DNA from: Qipengyuania gaetbuli
GTDB taxonomy: Bacteria > Pseudomonadota > Alphaproteobacteria > Sphingomonadales > Sphingomonadaceae
Direction: 5' to 3'
Length of the DNA stretch: 64,000 bases
Assembly: GCF_020171365.1 (NCBI RefSeq)
Contig: NZ_JAIUZO010000002.1
Location: 310,001 to 374,000, forward strand
In this document: piece by piece, positions 1-9,465 of the stretch
Numbering within the stretch: position 1 is the stretch's first letter
Layout: every line of letters begins with the position of its first letter
Made by a program: the position numbers and the translations under genes
Notes under the pieces: model-generated
Told to the model about the DNA's origin: nothing
Databases searched by the model: none
Seen by the model: only the letters and a program-made list of their open reading frames with translations

Positions 1-667
<667 letters not shown>

Positions 668-889
668 GGTCATTTCCTTTCCGGTTATACCTCTGGAAGG
701 CAGGAACCCGTGGTGCGGAATATCCCGCGGCCGGGCACCGGTATGTGCGCCTTCCATGTGGATTTGCCCGCCGTCTGACCGGCCCGAATTGGCCGAATCT
801 CAAGCGAACGGCGCGCCCTTAGCGGGCTTTTGCCGGCAAATCCAGACTCGATTCATCGCTAAAAAAGGGAATCCGGGCGCGAAAAGCGC
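668..889. other. Intergenic: rpsB leader, no gene seen
   Basis: This is the first part of a stretch of about 350 bases between the start of rpsB and the start of the small gene at 1021. It must hold the rpsB promoter and 5' leader on the reverse strand. Short open frames cross it on both strands, but none has a ribosome-binding site or a recognisable product. I could not point to a convincing -35/-10 pair for rpsB. The right-hand part of the stretch, from 890, is annotated separately as an SOS-type promoter. Confidence 0.5.
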
Positions 890-918
890 TTGACAGGCGA
901 GAACAAAACAGGAACATT
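890..918 (+). promoter_or_regulatory. Sigma-70-like promoter with an embedded LexA-type box
   Basis: A perfect -35 hexamer TTGACA (890-895) is followed by a 17-base spacer and a weaker -10, AACATT (913-918). Inside the spacer and reaching into the -10 is GAAC-N7-GAAC (901-915). This is the direct-repeat SOS box known for alphaproteobacterial LexA (GTTC-N7-GTTC on the other strand). A repressor bound there would cover the polymerase site. Transcription would start near 925 and run into the gene at 1021 after a leader of roughly 95 bases. The match is exact in all eight conserved bases; function is inferred. Confidence 0.7.
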
Positions 919-1020
919 GTCCTCATCACCGGAACAACCGGTGGGCCATAGGTGTTTTCCCGTAGAATTACCCAGGCTGTCAACAGCTTTGTCGACAGGC
1001 CCGGGACAGGAGATACTCGG

Positions 1021-1260
1021 ATGTTCGCACTGTTCCTGACTGCCGTTTCCGCCCTCGCCGCAATCGCGGCAGTGGCCCTGCTCGTCGATGGCGGACTGCG
1101 TTGGTGGTCCGCTTTCGGCCAGCTGCGGCATCGCCTGCAGCTGCCTACGGAAGCACAGGTCTGCGAAAGCGGAATGCGCCCGGCGCTTGCCCATGGCGGC
1201 TTCACCCGCCCCGGACGCGTAGCTGCAGTTACGCGCCAGACGGTTCGGCGCGCCGCCTGA
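1021..1260 (+). CDS. Small membrane protein of unknown function, probably SOS-induced
   Basis: A 79-residue protein starting MFALFLTAVSALAAIAAVAL. Residues 1-25 form one strong hydrophobic segment, followed by a basic, Trp- and Arg-containing tail (GLRWWSAFGQLRHRL), so a single-span inner-membrane protein with a cytoplasmic tail is likely. The ATG at 1021 has a good ribosome-binding site (AGGAG, 7-8 bases upstream), so I prefer it to an in-frame ATG at 952 that lacks one. The promoter at 890-918 carries a LexA-type box and nothing else lies between. The 3' end overlaps the tail of pssA by 32 bases. I do not recognise the family. Small SOS-induced membrane proteins elsewhere (for example SidA of Caulobacter) block division, but no sequence similarity is claimed. 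Confidence 0.7.
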   Translation: MFALFLTAVSALAAIAAVALLVDGGLRWWSAFGQLRHRLQLPTEAQVCESGMRPALAHGGFTRPGRVAAVTRQTVRRAA

Positions 1261-2068
1261 TCCGCGCATAGCGCATCAGCGTGAACGGCAGCAGCGCCAG
1301 GTAACCGATCCCGATCACGCTCAGCGTCCACCACGGTTCCGACAGCAGCGCCGCGAACACCAGGCCGATAAAGGCCAGCACCCACAAGCGAATGCCCCGG
1401 CGCGGACGCAGCGATGTCCAGCTGGGTGTCGCCATGCTCGAAATCATCAGCAAAGCCACTGCCAGCACCCACGGTCCCACCACGATCGGCTCGCGGAAGA
1501 TGTCGAGCCCGGTTGCCGACCACAGGAAGAACGGCATGAAGGCCAGCCCTGCCCCCATCGGCGCAGGGACGCCGGTAAGGAAGCCCAGCGACTTGTGCGG
1601 CTGGTGCTCCATGTCGATCTGGGCGTTGAAGCGCGCGAGGCGAAGGGCGCAGCAGATGGCCAGAGCCAGCGCGGCGAACCAGCCCCAGCGCGGTTCGGCC
1701 GACAACGACCAGAGATAGATGATGATCGCCGGTGCCGTGCCGAAGCTCAGCGAATCGGCGAGGCTGTCGAGTTCCGCCCCGAACCGCGACTGGGCTTTCA
1801 GGAGGCGCGCGATGCGCCCGTCCATCCCGTCGAGGATACCCGCCACGATGATCGCGACCGCCGCAGCGGCCCACTGGTCGGAAATGGCGAAGCGAATACC
1901 CGTGAGGCCCGAACACAGTGCCGCAGCGGTAATCGCATTGGGCGCCATCGCGCGAAGGGACAGCCCGCGCGAACGGCCCATCAGGGGCTTCTCGTCCTCG
2001 GCCGATTTGGGGCCAAGGCGCGCACGTTCCTCGAAATCGTCGTGCGGTCCGGCCGGGGGCAAGCTCAT
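1229..2068 (-). CDS. pssA: CDP-diacylglycerol--serine O-phosphatidyltransferase
   Basis: Integral membrane enzyme that makes phosphatidylserine from CDP-diacylglycerol and serine, the first committed step to phosphatidylethanolamine. The CDP-alcohol phosphotransferase signature DG-x2-AR-x8-G-x3-D-x3-D is complete (DGRIAR, then G, AELD, SLAD, around residues 82-104). Several hydrophobic segments follow through the C-terminal half. At 279 residues it fits the PssA family of alphaproteobacteria. Its ATG overlaps the stop of psd by four bases (ATGA), so the two are almost certainly translated from one message and act one after the other. Confidence 0.95.
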   Translation of the reverse strand: MSLPPAGPHDDFEERARLGPKSAEDEKPLMGRSRGLSLRAMAPNAITAAALCSGLTGIRFAISDQWAAAAVAIIVAGILDGMDGRIARLLKAQSRFGAELDSLADSLSFGTAPAIIIYLWSLSAEPRWGWFAALALAICCALRLARFNAQIDMEHQPHKSLGFLTGVPAPMGAGLAFMPFFLWSATGLDIFREPIVVGPWVLAVALLMISSMATPSWTSLRPRRGIRLWVLAFIGLVFAALLSEPWWTLSVIGIGYLALLPFTLMRYARIRRRAEPSGA

Positions 2069-2814
2069 TGCGACACTCCTTCACGCAGGGGCTGCTTGCC
2101 CAGTTCGGCAATGACGGTCTCGCCCGCCACCACCCGCTGCCCCAGCATCACGCGAGAGCCGGTGCCTGCGGGCAGGTAGACGTCGACGCGGCTGCCGAAG
2201 CGGATCAGCCCCACTCTCTGCCCAATGCCCAGAGTGTCGCCCGGTTTCACGAACGGCACTATGCGGCGGGCGACGAGCCCTGCGATCTGCGTGAAGCCGA
2301 CCTGCACGCCGTCACTGCGCTCGACCAAGATGTGCTGGCGCTCGTTGTCCTCGCTCGCCTTGTCGAGTTCTGCATTGAGGAACTGGCCCGGGATATAGAC
2401 GACGCGCTGCACCATACCCGCAATCGGCGTGCGGTTGATGTGGACATCGAACACCGACATGAAAATCGAGATGCGCGTGACCGGCTCTTCGCCAAGGCCG
2501 CGCGTGCCGCTGCCATCCGCAATCACCAGTTCGCGCGGCGGGGCAACTTCGGCGATCTGAACGATCTTGCCGTCTGCGGGAGAGACGATCGAGGTTTCGT
2601 CCTGCGGGACGACGCGTTCGGGATCGCGGAAGAACGCGAAGACGCCCAGCGAAAGGAACGCCATCGGCCATGCCAGCGTCTCCCACGCGAAGAGCGCAAA
2701 GACGAGCGAGATGCCCAGCGCTGCGATGCCGAACTTGCGTCCTTCGGGATGGATCGCGGGCAGCCCCCACTGCGCCTCGCCGCGACCCCGGCTGTCGAGT
2801 AGATCACCTGCCAT
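2065..2814 (-). CDS. psd: Phosphatidylserine decarboxylase proenzyme
   Basis: Converts phosphatidylserine into phosphatidylethanolamine at the membrane. The short (PSD-A type) family is recognised from SPADGKI near residue 78, the HINRTPI segment, and [11 protein letters not shown] near the C-terminus. The Gly-Ser bond in FGSR is where the proenzyme cleaves itself and the serine becomes the pyruvoyl cofactor. An N-terminal hydrophobic stretch ([21 protein letters not shown]) anchors it. Length 249 residues, normal for short forms. First gene of the psd-pssA pair and joined to it by an ATGA overlap. Confidence 0.95.
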   Translation of the reverse strand: MAGDLLDSRGRGEAQWGLPAIHPEGRKFGIAALGISLVFALFAWETLAWPMAFLSLGVFAFFRDPERVVPQDETSIVSPADGKIVQIAEVAPPRELVIADGSGTRGLGEEPVTRISIFMSVFDVHINRTPIAGMVQRVVYIPGQFLNAELDKASEDNERQHILVERSDGVQVGFTQIAGLVARRIVPFVKPGDTLGIGQRVGLIRFGSRVDVYLPAGTGSRVMLGQRVVAGETVIAELGKQPLREGVSQ

Positions 2815-2854
2815 GGCCTTGGCCTAGGCGCTGACGGCGCGCCTCACAAGTCGC

Positions 2855-3997
2855 TCAGGCCACCTTGCGCACGAAAACCGTGCCTGCGGAATAGCCTGCG
2901 CCGAAGCTGCAGATGAGGCCCGTGTCGCCTGCGGCAAGGTCGTCGCTGTGCAGGTGGAAGGCGATGATCGAGCCCGCGCTGGAGGTATTTCCGTAGGTGT
3001 CGAGCACGGTCGGGCTCTCGTCCTCGTTCGCCTCGTGGCCCAGCACCTTGTGCGCGATCAGGCGGTTCATGCCCGTGTTCGCCTGGTGCAGCCACATCCG
3101 GCGAAGCGCCTTGGGATCGATGTCGAGCCGCTCCGCTTCTTCGCAGATCATCTGCGCGACCATGGGCACGACTTCCTTGAAGACCTTGCGCCCTTCCTGA
3201 ACGAACAGCTTGTCCGGCCCGCCCGCGTCTTCCGGATAGGCACGGTTGAGGAAGCCGAAATTGTTGCGGATGTTGTTCGAGAACACCGTCTTCAGCTTGG
3301 TGCCGAGGATATCCCAGTGCTGTGCCGGGGCGATGGCGGCATCTTCCACCAGCACGGCGGTCGCCACGTCGCCGAAGATGAAGTGGCTGTCACGGTCGCG
3401 CCAGTTGAGGTGGCCGCTGGTGATTTCGGGGCTGACGACCAGCACGCTCTTCGCATTGCCCGCGCGGATGTAATCGGCGGCAGTCTGGATGCCGAAAGTC
3501 GCGGACGAGCAGGCGACATTCATGTCGAAGCCGAAGCCGTCGATGCCCAGCTCCTTCTGGATCTCGATCGCCATCGCCGGATAGGGCCGTTCCATGTTGG
3601 ACGCGGCGCACAGGACCGCATCGACATCCGCAGGGTCGCGGCCCGCGCGCTCCAGCGCCTGCCGGGCGGCCTTGATGCCGATCTCGGCCAGGATCGAGAC
3701 CTCCTCGTTCGAACGCTGAGGCCAGCGCGGCGCCATGATGTCGGGATCGAGCACCGGCGCTTTCGCCATGACGTGACGGGCCTTGATGCCGCTCGCCTTC
3801 TCGATGAATTCGACCGAGCTTTCCGCCAGCGGCTCCATCTCGCCCGCCGCGATCGCATCGGCGTTGGCGGCATTGTGGCGGCGCACATACTCGTTGAAGC
3901 TGGCGACCAGCTCTTCGTTGGTGATGCTTTCTTCGGGCGTGAACAGGCCGGTCGAGGAAATGACGGGCCGGCCGGTCATCTGGGGATGCTGTGTCAT
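2855..3997 (-). CDS. Beta-ketoacyl-ACP synthase III-like protein
   Basis: Thiolase-fold condensing enzyme of the FabH type. The three catalytic positions are present: Cys in ACSSA, His in WLHQAN and Asn in YGNTSSAGS. At about 380 residues it is longer than housekeeping FabH (about 320), which fits FabH-like enzymes that condense other acyl chains, so I do not name it fabH. I chose the ATG at 3997. A TTG at 4033 would add 12 residues, but neither has a clear ribosome-binding site. It stands alone between psd and tRNA-Tyr on the same strand. The substrate cannot be told from sequence. Confidence 0.85.
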   Translation of the reverse strand: MTQHPQMTGRPVISSTGLFTPEESITNEELVASFNEYVRRHNAANADAIAAGEMEPLAESSVEFIEKASGIKARHVMAKAPVLDPDIMAPRWPQRSNEEVSILAEIGIKAARQALERAGRDPADVDAVLCAASNMERPYPAMAIEIQKELGIDGFGFDMNVACSSATFGIQTAADYIRAGNAKSVLVVSPEITSGHLNWRDRDSHFIFGDVATAVLVEDAAIAPAQHWDILGTKLKTVFSNNIRNNFGFLNRAYPEDAGGPDKLFVQEGRKVFKEVVPMVAQMICEEAERLDIDPKALRRMWLHQANTGMNRLIAHKVLGHEANEDESPTVLDTYGNTSSAGSIIAFHLHSDDLAAGDTGLICSFGAGYSAGTVFVRKVA

Positions 3998-4068
3998 GCG
4001 GGCGTGACTAGGCGCGAGGCCGACCGCCTGCAAGAGAGTTGCTGTTCGAAATGCATGAGGGAAGCCGG

Positions 4069-4154
4069 TGGTGGACAGGGCTGGATTCGAACCAGCGTAC
4101 GCTTGCGCGGGCAGATTTACAGTCTGCTGCCTTTAACCACTCGGCCACCTGTCC
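4069..4154 (-). tRNA. tRNA-Tyr (GTA)
   Basis: An 86-base class II tRNA with encoded CCA. The acceptor arms GGACAGG and CCTGTCC pair fully, the anticodon loop CTGTAAA gives GTA, a long variable arm is present as expected for Tyr, and the T-loop is GGTTCGAATCC. Confidence 0.95.
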
Positions 4155-4307
4155 ACACGGGCTCGCCTGCTATCTCGGATAGAGATAAAACGTGCGGAAC
4201 CGCTTGGGGTCCCGCGCCGAGAGGCGCCCCTTTGGCGAAGCGGCGCTTGCCTGTCAATGGCCTCGCTGGCAGGAGCGGCCCCGAAGACGAATTACAGGAT
4301 GGATTTG

Positions 4308-5099
4308 ATGGCAAAGGGCGAACGCAAACGCGCATTGAGGGGCCGTGCAGGCCGCATGAAGGGCGGGCGCGGCAGCGGCCGGGCCAGCGCGGGCGCCGTG
4401 CGCCTGTGGGGGCGCCACGCGGTCGAGGCCGCGCTCAAGAACCCCGACCGCGTGCACCGCAAGCTGTGGGCGACGCGCGAAGGCATCGAATCGCTCGACG
4501 GCGAACTGCCGGCCGATTTCCCGGTCGAATATGCCGACGTGGCCGACCTTGCCCGCCTCGTGGCCAAGGACGCCCCGCACCAAGGGCTGGTGCTCGAATG
4601 CATGGCGCTGGAAGACCGCTTCCTCGACGAGGTGCTCGACGGCGATCCCTCGCGCCCCATCGTGGTGCTCGACCAGGTAACCGACCCGCACAATGTCGGC
4701 GCGATCATGCGCTCGGCCGTAGCTTTCGGTGCGGCGGCGCTGGTGACGCAGGACCGCCATGCCCCGCCCGAAGGCGGCGTGATCGGCAAGACCGCATCCG
4801 GCGCGCTGGAGACGCTTCCGTGGATCCGCGTGGTCAACCTCGCCCGCGCGCTGGAGGAGATGGCGGAGGCCGGCTACTGGCGCATCGGCCTTACCGGTCA
4901 CACCGATACGACGCTGGCCGAAGCCCTGCCCGCTGGCCCGGTCGCCATCGTGCTCGGTGCGGAGGGCGACGGGATGCGGCACAATATCCAGACGCATTGC
5001 GACGCGCTCGCCAAGCTGCCGATCTCGTCCGAGATCGAGAGCCTTAACGTTTCCAACGCCGCTGCCGTGGCACTCTATGCGGTAGCTACCCGAAGCTGA
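4308..5099 (+). CDS. rlmB: 23S rRNA 2'-O-methyltransferase, TrmH/SpoU family (RlmB-like)
   Basis: SPOUT-class methyltransferase that uses SAM; the RlmB subfamily methylates G2251 in the 23S rRNA peptidyl-transferase centre. All three family motifs are visible: NVGAIMRSA (motif 1), IVLGAEGDGM (motif 2) and IESLNVSNAAAVALY (motif 3), forming the knotted C-terminal domain. An N-terminal substrate-binding domain begins at LWGRHAVEAAL. The first 30 residues are very basic and glycine-rich. I chose the ATG at 4308 because AGGA lies 8 bases upstream; ATGs at 4299 and 4257 are possible. 263 residues. The exact target nucleotide is inferred from the family. Confidence 0.9.
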   Translation: MAKGERKRALRGRAGRMKGGRGSGRASAGAVRLWGRHAVEAALKNPDRVHRKLWATREGIESLDGELPADFPVEYADVADLARLVAKDAPHQGLVLECMALEDRFLDEVLDGDPSRPIVVLDQVTDPHNVGAIMRSAVAFGAAALVTQDRHAPPEGGVIGKTASGALETLPWIRVVNLARALEEMAEAGYWRIGLTGHTDTTLAEALPAGPVAIVLGAEGDGMRHNIQTHCDALAKLPISSEIESLNVSNAAAVALYAVATRS

Positions 5100-5118
5100 T
5101 TCTCGAAACGGGGGGAAT

Positions 5119-5979
5119 ATGACGAAACCGATCCGCACCGCGGCCCTTGCCGCTGCCAGTTCGCTTGCCCTGACGGGCTGCCTGCTTTCGCCGGGCACCT
5201 TCACCAGCGAACTCCACATGATGAAGGACGGCAGCTTCGCCTATTCCTATGACGGCGAAATCCAGATGCTGGCGCTCAGCAAGCTGGCCGAGATGGGCGC
5301 TAAGGCCGACGATACCTTCAAGGCGGAGTGCATCGACGAGGAAACCTACGAGGAACGCGAATGCTCGCTGGCGGAAGTCAGCGAACAGCGGGCCGAATGG
5401 CAGGCCGGGGCGAGCGAACGGCGCGCCGAGGCGGAACGCAAGGCCGAACAGACCAAGCAGATGCTGGGCGGTTTCGACCCGTCCGATCCCGAAGCGGCCA
5501 ACAAGCTGGCCGACACGCTGGAACGCCAGCGCGGCTGGGAGAAGGTCGACTACATGGGCGACGGCATCTTCGACGTCGATTTCCGCGTGTCGGGCCGGAT
5601 GACCCACGACTTTGCCTTCCCCATGGTCGAAAAGATGCCGATGGCGAACATGTTCGTCACCATGATGCTGCGCGATGGCGGGCAGGTCCGCGTGGACGCG
5701 CCCGGCTTCGCCGCGCAAGGTGGCGGCAATCCGATGCAGGGCATGATGGCCGGCATGATGGGGCTGGCGTCGCTCGGGCTGGAAGAAGGCGAGGCGGAGG
5801 GTGCCAAGATGCCGCGCATCGTGCTGCCGAAGGGGACCTTCACCATCGTCACCGATGGTCGCATCCTGGCCAACAACACCGACGAGGGTCCGGTCGCCAA
5901 TGCGCGCGGTCAGGCGCTGGTCTGGGAAATCGACCAGCAGACCGAACAGGCACCGACTGCGCTGATCGCATTCGACTGA
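5119..5979 (+). CDS. Lipoprotein of unknown function
   Basis: A 286-residue protein with a lipoprotein signal peptide (lipobox LTGC, Cys 21), so it should be lipid-anchored in the envelope. The middle part (about residues 75-115) is charged and probably coiled coil (EQRAEWQAGASERRAEAERK). Beyond that are a Met-rich stretch (GMMAGMMGL) and a C-terminal beta-rich segment. GGGGGAA precedes the ATG by a few bases. It lies 19 bases after rlmB and may be cotranscribed with it. A strong terminator follows at 5999. I do not recognise the family. Confidence 0.8.
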   Translation: MTKPIRTAALAAASSLALTGCLLSPGTFTSELHMMKDGSFAYSYDGEIQMLALSKLAEMGAKADDTFKAECIDEETYEERECSLAEVSEQRAEWQAGASERRAEAERKAEQTKQMLGGFDPSDPEAANKLADTLERQRGWEKVDYMGDGIFDVDFRVSGRMTHDFAFPMVEKMPMANMFVTMMLRDGGQVRVDAPGFAAQGGGNPMQGMMAGMMGLASLGLEEGEAEGAKMPRIVLPKGTFTIVTDGRILANNTDEGPVANARGQALVWEIDQQTEQAPTALIAFD

Positions 5980-5998
5980 GGCGCGTTCCGGCCAAGGA

Positions 5999-6032
5999 AA
6001 AGCCCCGCAGCCCTTCGAGGCTGCGGGGCTTT
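5999..6032. terminator. Bidirectional intrinsic terminator
   Basis: A 14-base perfect stem (AAAGCCCCGCAGCC / GGCTGCGGGGCTTT) with a six-base loop lies between the convergent lipoprotein gene and the HU gene. A-rich and T-rich flanks on both sides let it work in both directions. Confidence 0.9.
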
Positions 6033-6064
6033 CTTGTTCCCGCCACAGAGGCGGAAAAACCGTC

Positions 6065-6337
6065 TTAGTTGACGGCGTCCTTGAGACCCTTGCCGGCCTT
6101 GAACTTCGGCTGGTTCGACGCCTTGATCGTCATCGGCTCGCCGGTGCGGGGGTTGCGACCGGTGGATGCCTTGCGCTTGGCGACCGAGAACGTGCCGAAG
6201 CCGACCAGGCGGACTTCGTCGCCGTTCGAAAGCGACTTGGTGATTGCGTCGAACACGCCTTCGACGGCGCTCGAGGCGTCGCTCTTCGAAAGGCCGCTCG
6301 AATCCGCAACCGCGCTGATCAGGTCGTTCTTGTTCAT
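6065..6337 (-). CDS. hupB: HU-family DNA-binding protein
   Basis: Nucleoid-associated histone-like protein that binds and bends DNA as a dimer. The 90 residues match HU along their whole length: MNKNDLISAVA start, GFGTFSVAKRKASTGRNPRTGE with the DNA-binding beta-arm and the conserved RNP intercalating tip, and the FKAGKGLKDAVN end. It has its own candidate promoter (6406-6434) and shares the terminator at 5999. It sits directly downstream of lon, an order common in bacteria, but the lon terminator at 6524 separates them. Confidence 0.97.
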   Translation of the reverse strand: MNKNDLISAVADSSGLSKSDASSAVEGVFDAITKSLSNGDEVRLVGFGTFSVAKRKASTGRNPRTGEPMTIKASNQPKFKAGKGLKDAVN

Positions 6338-6405
6338 GTTAGTGGAAACCCCCTCATTGGTGTTTTGAAATAATGCCGGTGACTCGGGGCCACCGAAGGG
6401 CTGGG

Positions 6406-6434
6406 AATTGAGAGACTTTTCCCCCCGCTGTCAA
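6406..6434 (-). promoter_or_regulatory. Candidate promoter of the HU gene
   Basis: Reading the reverse strand, a perfect -35 TTGACA (6434-6429) is followed by 17 bases and TCAATT (6411-6406), a weak -10. It would start transcription near 6400, about 60 bases before the HU start codon. The -35 is strong and the -10 poor. Confidence 0.45.
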
Positions 6435-6523
6435 AGGCAAATTCGGCTAAAAAGTGCGGTTTTTGGCCTGCGAATTCGATTTCTGCGACGAACCGTTGCG
6501 AGCGTCTGTCCCACAACGGGAAA

Positions 6524-6549
6524 GGCGCCCGGACACGGGTCCGGACGCC
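6524..6549 (-). terminator. Terminator after lon
   Basis: On the reverse strand GGCGTCCGGAC and GTCCGGGCGCC form an 11-base stem with one mismatch around a four-base loop, followed by TTTCCC. It lies 34 bases after the lon stop codon. Confidence 0.7.
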
Positions 6550-6582
6550 TCTCCGAGTCGCTGCAGTGCAACTTATCCTTTG

Positions 6583-8985
6583 TTAGTGAGCCGTCGGCGA
6601 AGGCGATCCGCCCGCTGCGGGATGGCCCGGCTGGCTGGCGATATCGTCGGCTTCGGTCCATTCGATCGGGGCCGGCAGCGCGGTCAGCGCGTGCTTAAGC
6701 ACCTCGTCGACATGGCTCACGGCGACGATATCGAGGCCTTCCTTCACATTGGCCGGAATCTCCGCAAGATCCTTCACGTTCTCTTCCGGAATGAGGACCT
6801 TCTTGATCCCGCCACGCAGCGCCGCGAGCAGCTTTTCCTTCAGCCCGCCAATCGCCAGCACGCGGCCGCGCAGCGTGACTTCGCCGGTCATCGCCACGTC
6901 CGCCCGCACCGGAACGCCCGACAGGGTCGAGACGATCGAGGTGACCATGCCCACGCCCGCGCTCGGACCATCCTTGGGCACCGCGCCTTCTGGCAGGTGG
7001 ATGTGGATGTTCTTGCGCTGGAAGATGCTGGGCTTGATGCCGTAGGCAGGCGCCCGCGCCTTCACGAAGCTGAAGGCAGCCGCGACACTTTCGTTCATGA
7101 CCTCGCCCAGCTTGCCGGTGGTCTTGATCTCTCCCTTGCCCGGCGTGGTGACGCTTTCGATGGTCAGCAGTTCGCCGCCCACTTCCGTCCAGGCAAGACC
7201 GGTGACGGCGCCGACCTGCGGCTCGTCCTCGCTCATGCCGTGCTTGAACTTGCGCACGCCTGCGAAGTCGCTGAGGTTTTCCGGCGTGATCGTGATGCTG
7301 GTCGCCTTGCCTTCGAGGATCTGTCGCAGGCTCTTGCGAGCGAGGCGCGCAAGTTCTCGCTCGAGCGTGCGGACACCGGCTTCGCGGGTGTAATAGCGGA
7401 TCAGGTCGCGCAGCGCGTCTTGGGTCAGCTCGAACTCGCCCTTCTTGAGGCCATGATCCTTCACCTGCTTGGGTAGCAGGTGGCGGGTCGCGATTTCGAC
7501 CTTCTCGTCTTCCGTGTAGCCTTCGAGCCGAATGATCTCCATGCGGTCGAGCAGCGGCTGCGGCAGGTTGAGACTGTTCGCGGTCGTCACGAACATGATG
7601 TCCGACAGGTCGAGATCGAGTTCGAGGTAGTGGTCCTGGAACTTGTTGTTCTGTTCGGGATCGAGCACCTCGAGCAGCGCCGATGCCGGATCGCCGCGGA
7701 AGTCCTGTCCCAGCTTGTCGATCTCGTCGAGCAGGAACAGCGGGTTCGACTTGCCAGCCTTCTTGAGGTTGGTAACGATCTTGCCCGGCAGCGAGCCGAT
7801 GTAGGTGCGGCGGTGGCCGCGGATTTCCGCCTCGTCGCGCACGCCGCCCAGCGACTGGCGCACGAATTCGCGGCCCGTCGCCTTGGCGATCGACTTGCCG
7901 AGGCTGGTCTTGCCGACACCGGGCGGGCCGACGAGGCACAGGATCGGCCCCTTCAGCTTGCGCGTGCGCGCCTGCACCGCGAGATATTCGATGATGCGGT
8001 CCTTGACCTTTTCAAGGCCATAGTGGTCGGCATCGAGGATTTCCTGCGCCTTGCCGATGTCCTTCTTGACCTTGCTCTTCTTGCCCCAGGGCAGGCCGAG
8101 CAGCACGTCGAGATAGTTGCGGATGACGGTCGCTTCCGCGCTCATCGGCTGCATGGTGCGCAGTTTCTTGAGCTCGCTCTCGGCCTTTTCGCGCCCTTCC
8201 TTCGACAGCTTGGTCTTGGCGATCTTCTCGGTCAGTTCGGCAATCTCGTTGCCGCCGTCCTCGTCGTCGCCGCCCAGCTCGTTCTGGATCGCCTTGAGCT
8301 GTTCGTTGAGGTAATATTCGCGCTGCGTCTTCTCCATTTGCCGCTTCACGCGGCCACGGATGCGGCGCTCCACCTGCAGCACCGATAGTTCGCCTTCCAT
8401 GAAGGACATGACCATTTCGAGCCGCTTCAGCGGATCGGGTTCGACTAGCAGCGACTGCTTGTCGGACACCTTGGCATTGATGGCAGCGGCGATCGTGTCG
8501 GCCAACTCGCCGGCATCGTCGATTTCGCGCAGCTGTTCGGCCGCGTCGTCGCCGACCTTCTTGTTGAGCTTGGCATATTCGGCGAACTGGTCGACGACCT
8601 GCCGCATCATGGCAGTCACTTCGCTGCCCGAAGCGGTGGGCTCATCGATTATCGCGACATCGGCGATCACGTAGTCGCCTTCTTCGCGCAGGGTTTCGAG
8701 CTTTGCACGCTCCTGCCCTTCGACCAGCACGCGCACCGTGCCATCGGGAAGCTTCAGCAGCTGGAGGACCTGCGCCACGACGCCGAGGTCGTAAAGGTCG
8801 CTGCCTTCAGGGTCGTCGCAACCCGGGTCGAGCTGCGAGAGGAGGAAGATGTCCTTCGATCCTTCCATCGCCGCTTCGAGCGCCGCGACCGACTTGTCGC
8901 GGCCCACAAAGAGCGGGACGACCATGCCGGGAAAGACGACGATGTCGCGCAAGGGAAGAAGGGGGAAACTCTGGGTCATATTCAT
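6583..8985 (-). CDS. lon: ATP-dependent protease La
   Basis: Cytosolic AAA+ serine protease that degrades misfolded and regulatory proteins. In order: the N-terminal LON substrate domain (from [15 protein letters not shown]), a coiled-coil region ([20 protein letters not shown]), the AAA+ module with Walker [10 protein letters not shown] near residue 354 and Walker B FLLDEIDK, and the protease domain with [11 protein letters not shown] carrying Ser 675 and the partner Lys about 43 residues later ([10 protein letters not shown]). 800 residues, the usual size. Followed by its own terminator and then HU. I did not find a clear heat-shock promoter upstream. Confidence 0.98.
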   Translation of the reverse strand: MNMTQSFPLLPLRDIVVFPGMVVPLFVGRDKSVAALEAAMEGSKDIFLLSQLDPGCDDPEGSDLYDLGVVAQVLQLLKLPDGTVRVLVEGQERAKLETLREEGDYVIADVAIIDEPTASGSEVTAMMRQVVDQFAEYAKLNKKVGDDAAEQLREIDDAGELADTIAAAINAKVSDKQSLLVEPDPLKRLEMVMSFMEGELSVLQVERRIRGRVKRQMEKTQREYYLNEQLKAIQNELGGDDEDGGNEIAELTEKIAKTKLSKEGREKAESELKKLRTMQPMSAEATVIRNYLDVLLGLPWGKKSKVKKDIGKAQEILDADHYGLEKVKDRIIEYLAVQARTRKLKGPILCLVGPPGVGKTSLGKSIAKATGREFVRQSLGGVRDEAEIRGHRRTYIGSLPGKIVTNLKKAGKSNPLFLLDEIDKLGQDFRGDPASALLEVLDPEQNNKFQDHYLELDLDLSDIMFVTTANSLNLPQPLLDRMEIIRLEGYTEDEKVEIATRHLLPKQVKDHGLKKGEFELTQDALRDLIRYYTREAGVRTLERELARLARKSLRQILEGKATSITITPENLSDFAGVRKFKHGMSEDEPQVGAVTGLAWTEVGGELLTIESVTTPGKGEIKTTGKLGEVMNESVAAAFSFVKARAPAYGIKPSIFQRKNIHIHLPEGAVPKDGPSAGVGMVTSIVSTLSGVPVRADVAMTGEVTLRGRVLAIGGLKEKLLAALRGGIKKVLIPEENVKDLAEIPANVKEGLDIVAVSHVDEVLKHALTALPAPIEWTEADDIASQPGHPAAGGSPSPTAH

Positions 8986-9042
8986 GCGTCCGTTTGCGGT
9001 CCGATCGGTTCAGCAGGACCGTGCTTAGGGCTGAATATGGGT

Positions 9043-9074
9043 GCGCCCCCCGCGCTTCGCAACGCGGGGGGCGC
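9043..9074 (-). terminator. Strong hairpin after ybaB (dnaX operon)
   Basis: GCGCCCCCCGCG and CGCGGGGGGCGC form a 12-base perfect stem with an 8-base loop between the ybaB stop and the lon start. No T-run follows, so it may act as a terminator or only as an mRNA stabiliser. Confidence 0.6.
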
Positions 9075-9126
9075 AACATCTTGGGGATTGGCGGGCAGCG
9101 GGGCCCGCAGGCCGGTGCCGGCGCGA

Positions 9127-9465
9127 TTACATTCCGGGCAGGTTGAAGCCCGGGGGCAGGCCCATGCCGCTCTGGATGGCCTGCATTTCCTCGGCCGATT
9201 TGCGGTCGGCCTTGTCGCGCGCATCGTTGAAGGCTGCCGTGACGAGGTCTTCGACGATCTGCTTTTCTTCCGGCTTCATCAGGCTTTCGTCGATCTGGAC
9301 GCCGATGATCCGGCCGCGCGCGGTGGCGCGAACCTTTACCAGACCGCCACCGGCAGTGCCTTCGACTTCGATATTGTCGAGCTTGGCCTGTGCTTCGCCC
9401 ATCTGGGTCTGGATCGTCTCCGCCGCCTTCTGGGCGGCGGCGATCATTTCTTCCATCGATTTCAT
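9127..9465 (-). CDS. ybaB: YbaB/EbfC nucleoid-associated protein
   Basis: Small dimeric DNA-binding protein of the YbaB/EbfC family. 112 residues with the family pattern: a helical N-terminus (MEEMIAAAQKAAETIQTQM), the central beta strands VEGTAGGGLVKVRATARGRI, and the helix PEEKQIVEDLVTAAFNDA. Its ATG overlaps the dnaX stop by four bases, the usual dnaX-ybaB arrangement. The third member of this cluster in many bacteria, recR, is not present downstream here. Confidence 0.95.
   Translation of the reverse strand: MKSMEEMIAAAQKAAETIQTQMGEAQAKLDNIEVEGTAGGGLVKVRATARGRIIGVQIDESLMKPEEKQIVEDLVTAAFNDARDKADRKSAEEMQAIQSGMGLPPGFNLPGM

Noticed and set aside
2948..5047. A 699-codon forward frame crossing the ketoacyl synthase, the tRNA-Tyr gene and rlmB
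   Set aside because: It is antisense to a clear FabH-like gene, runs through a tRNA and is out of frame with rlmB; the translation is low-complexity.
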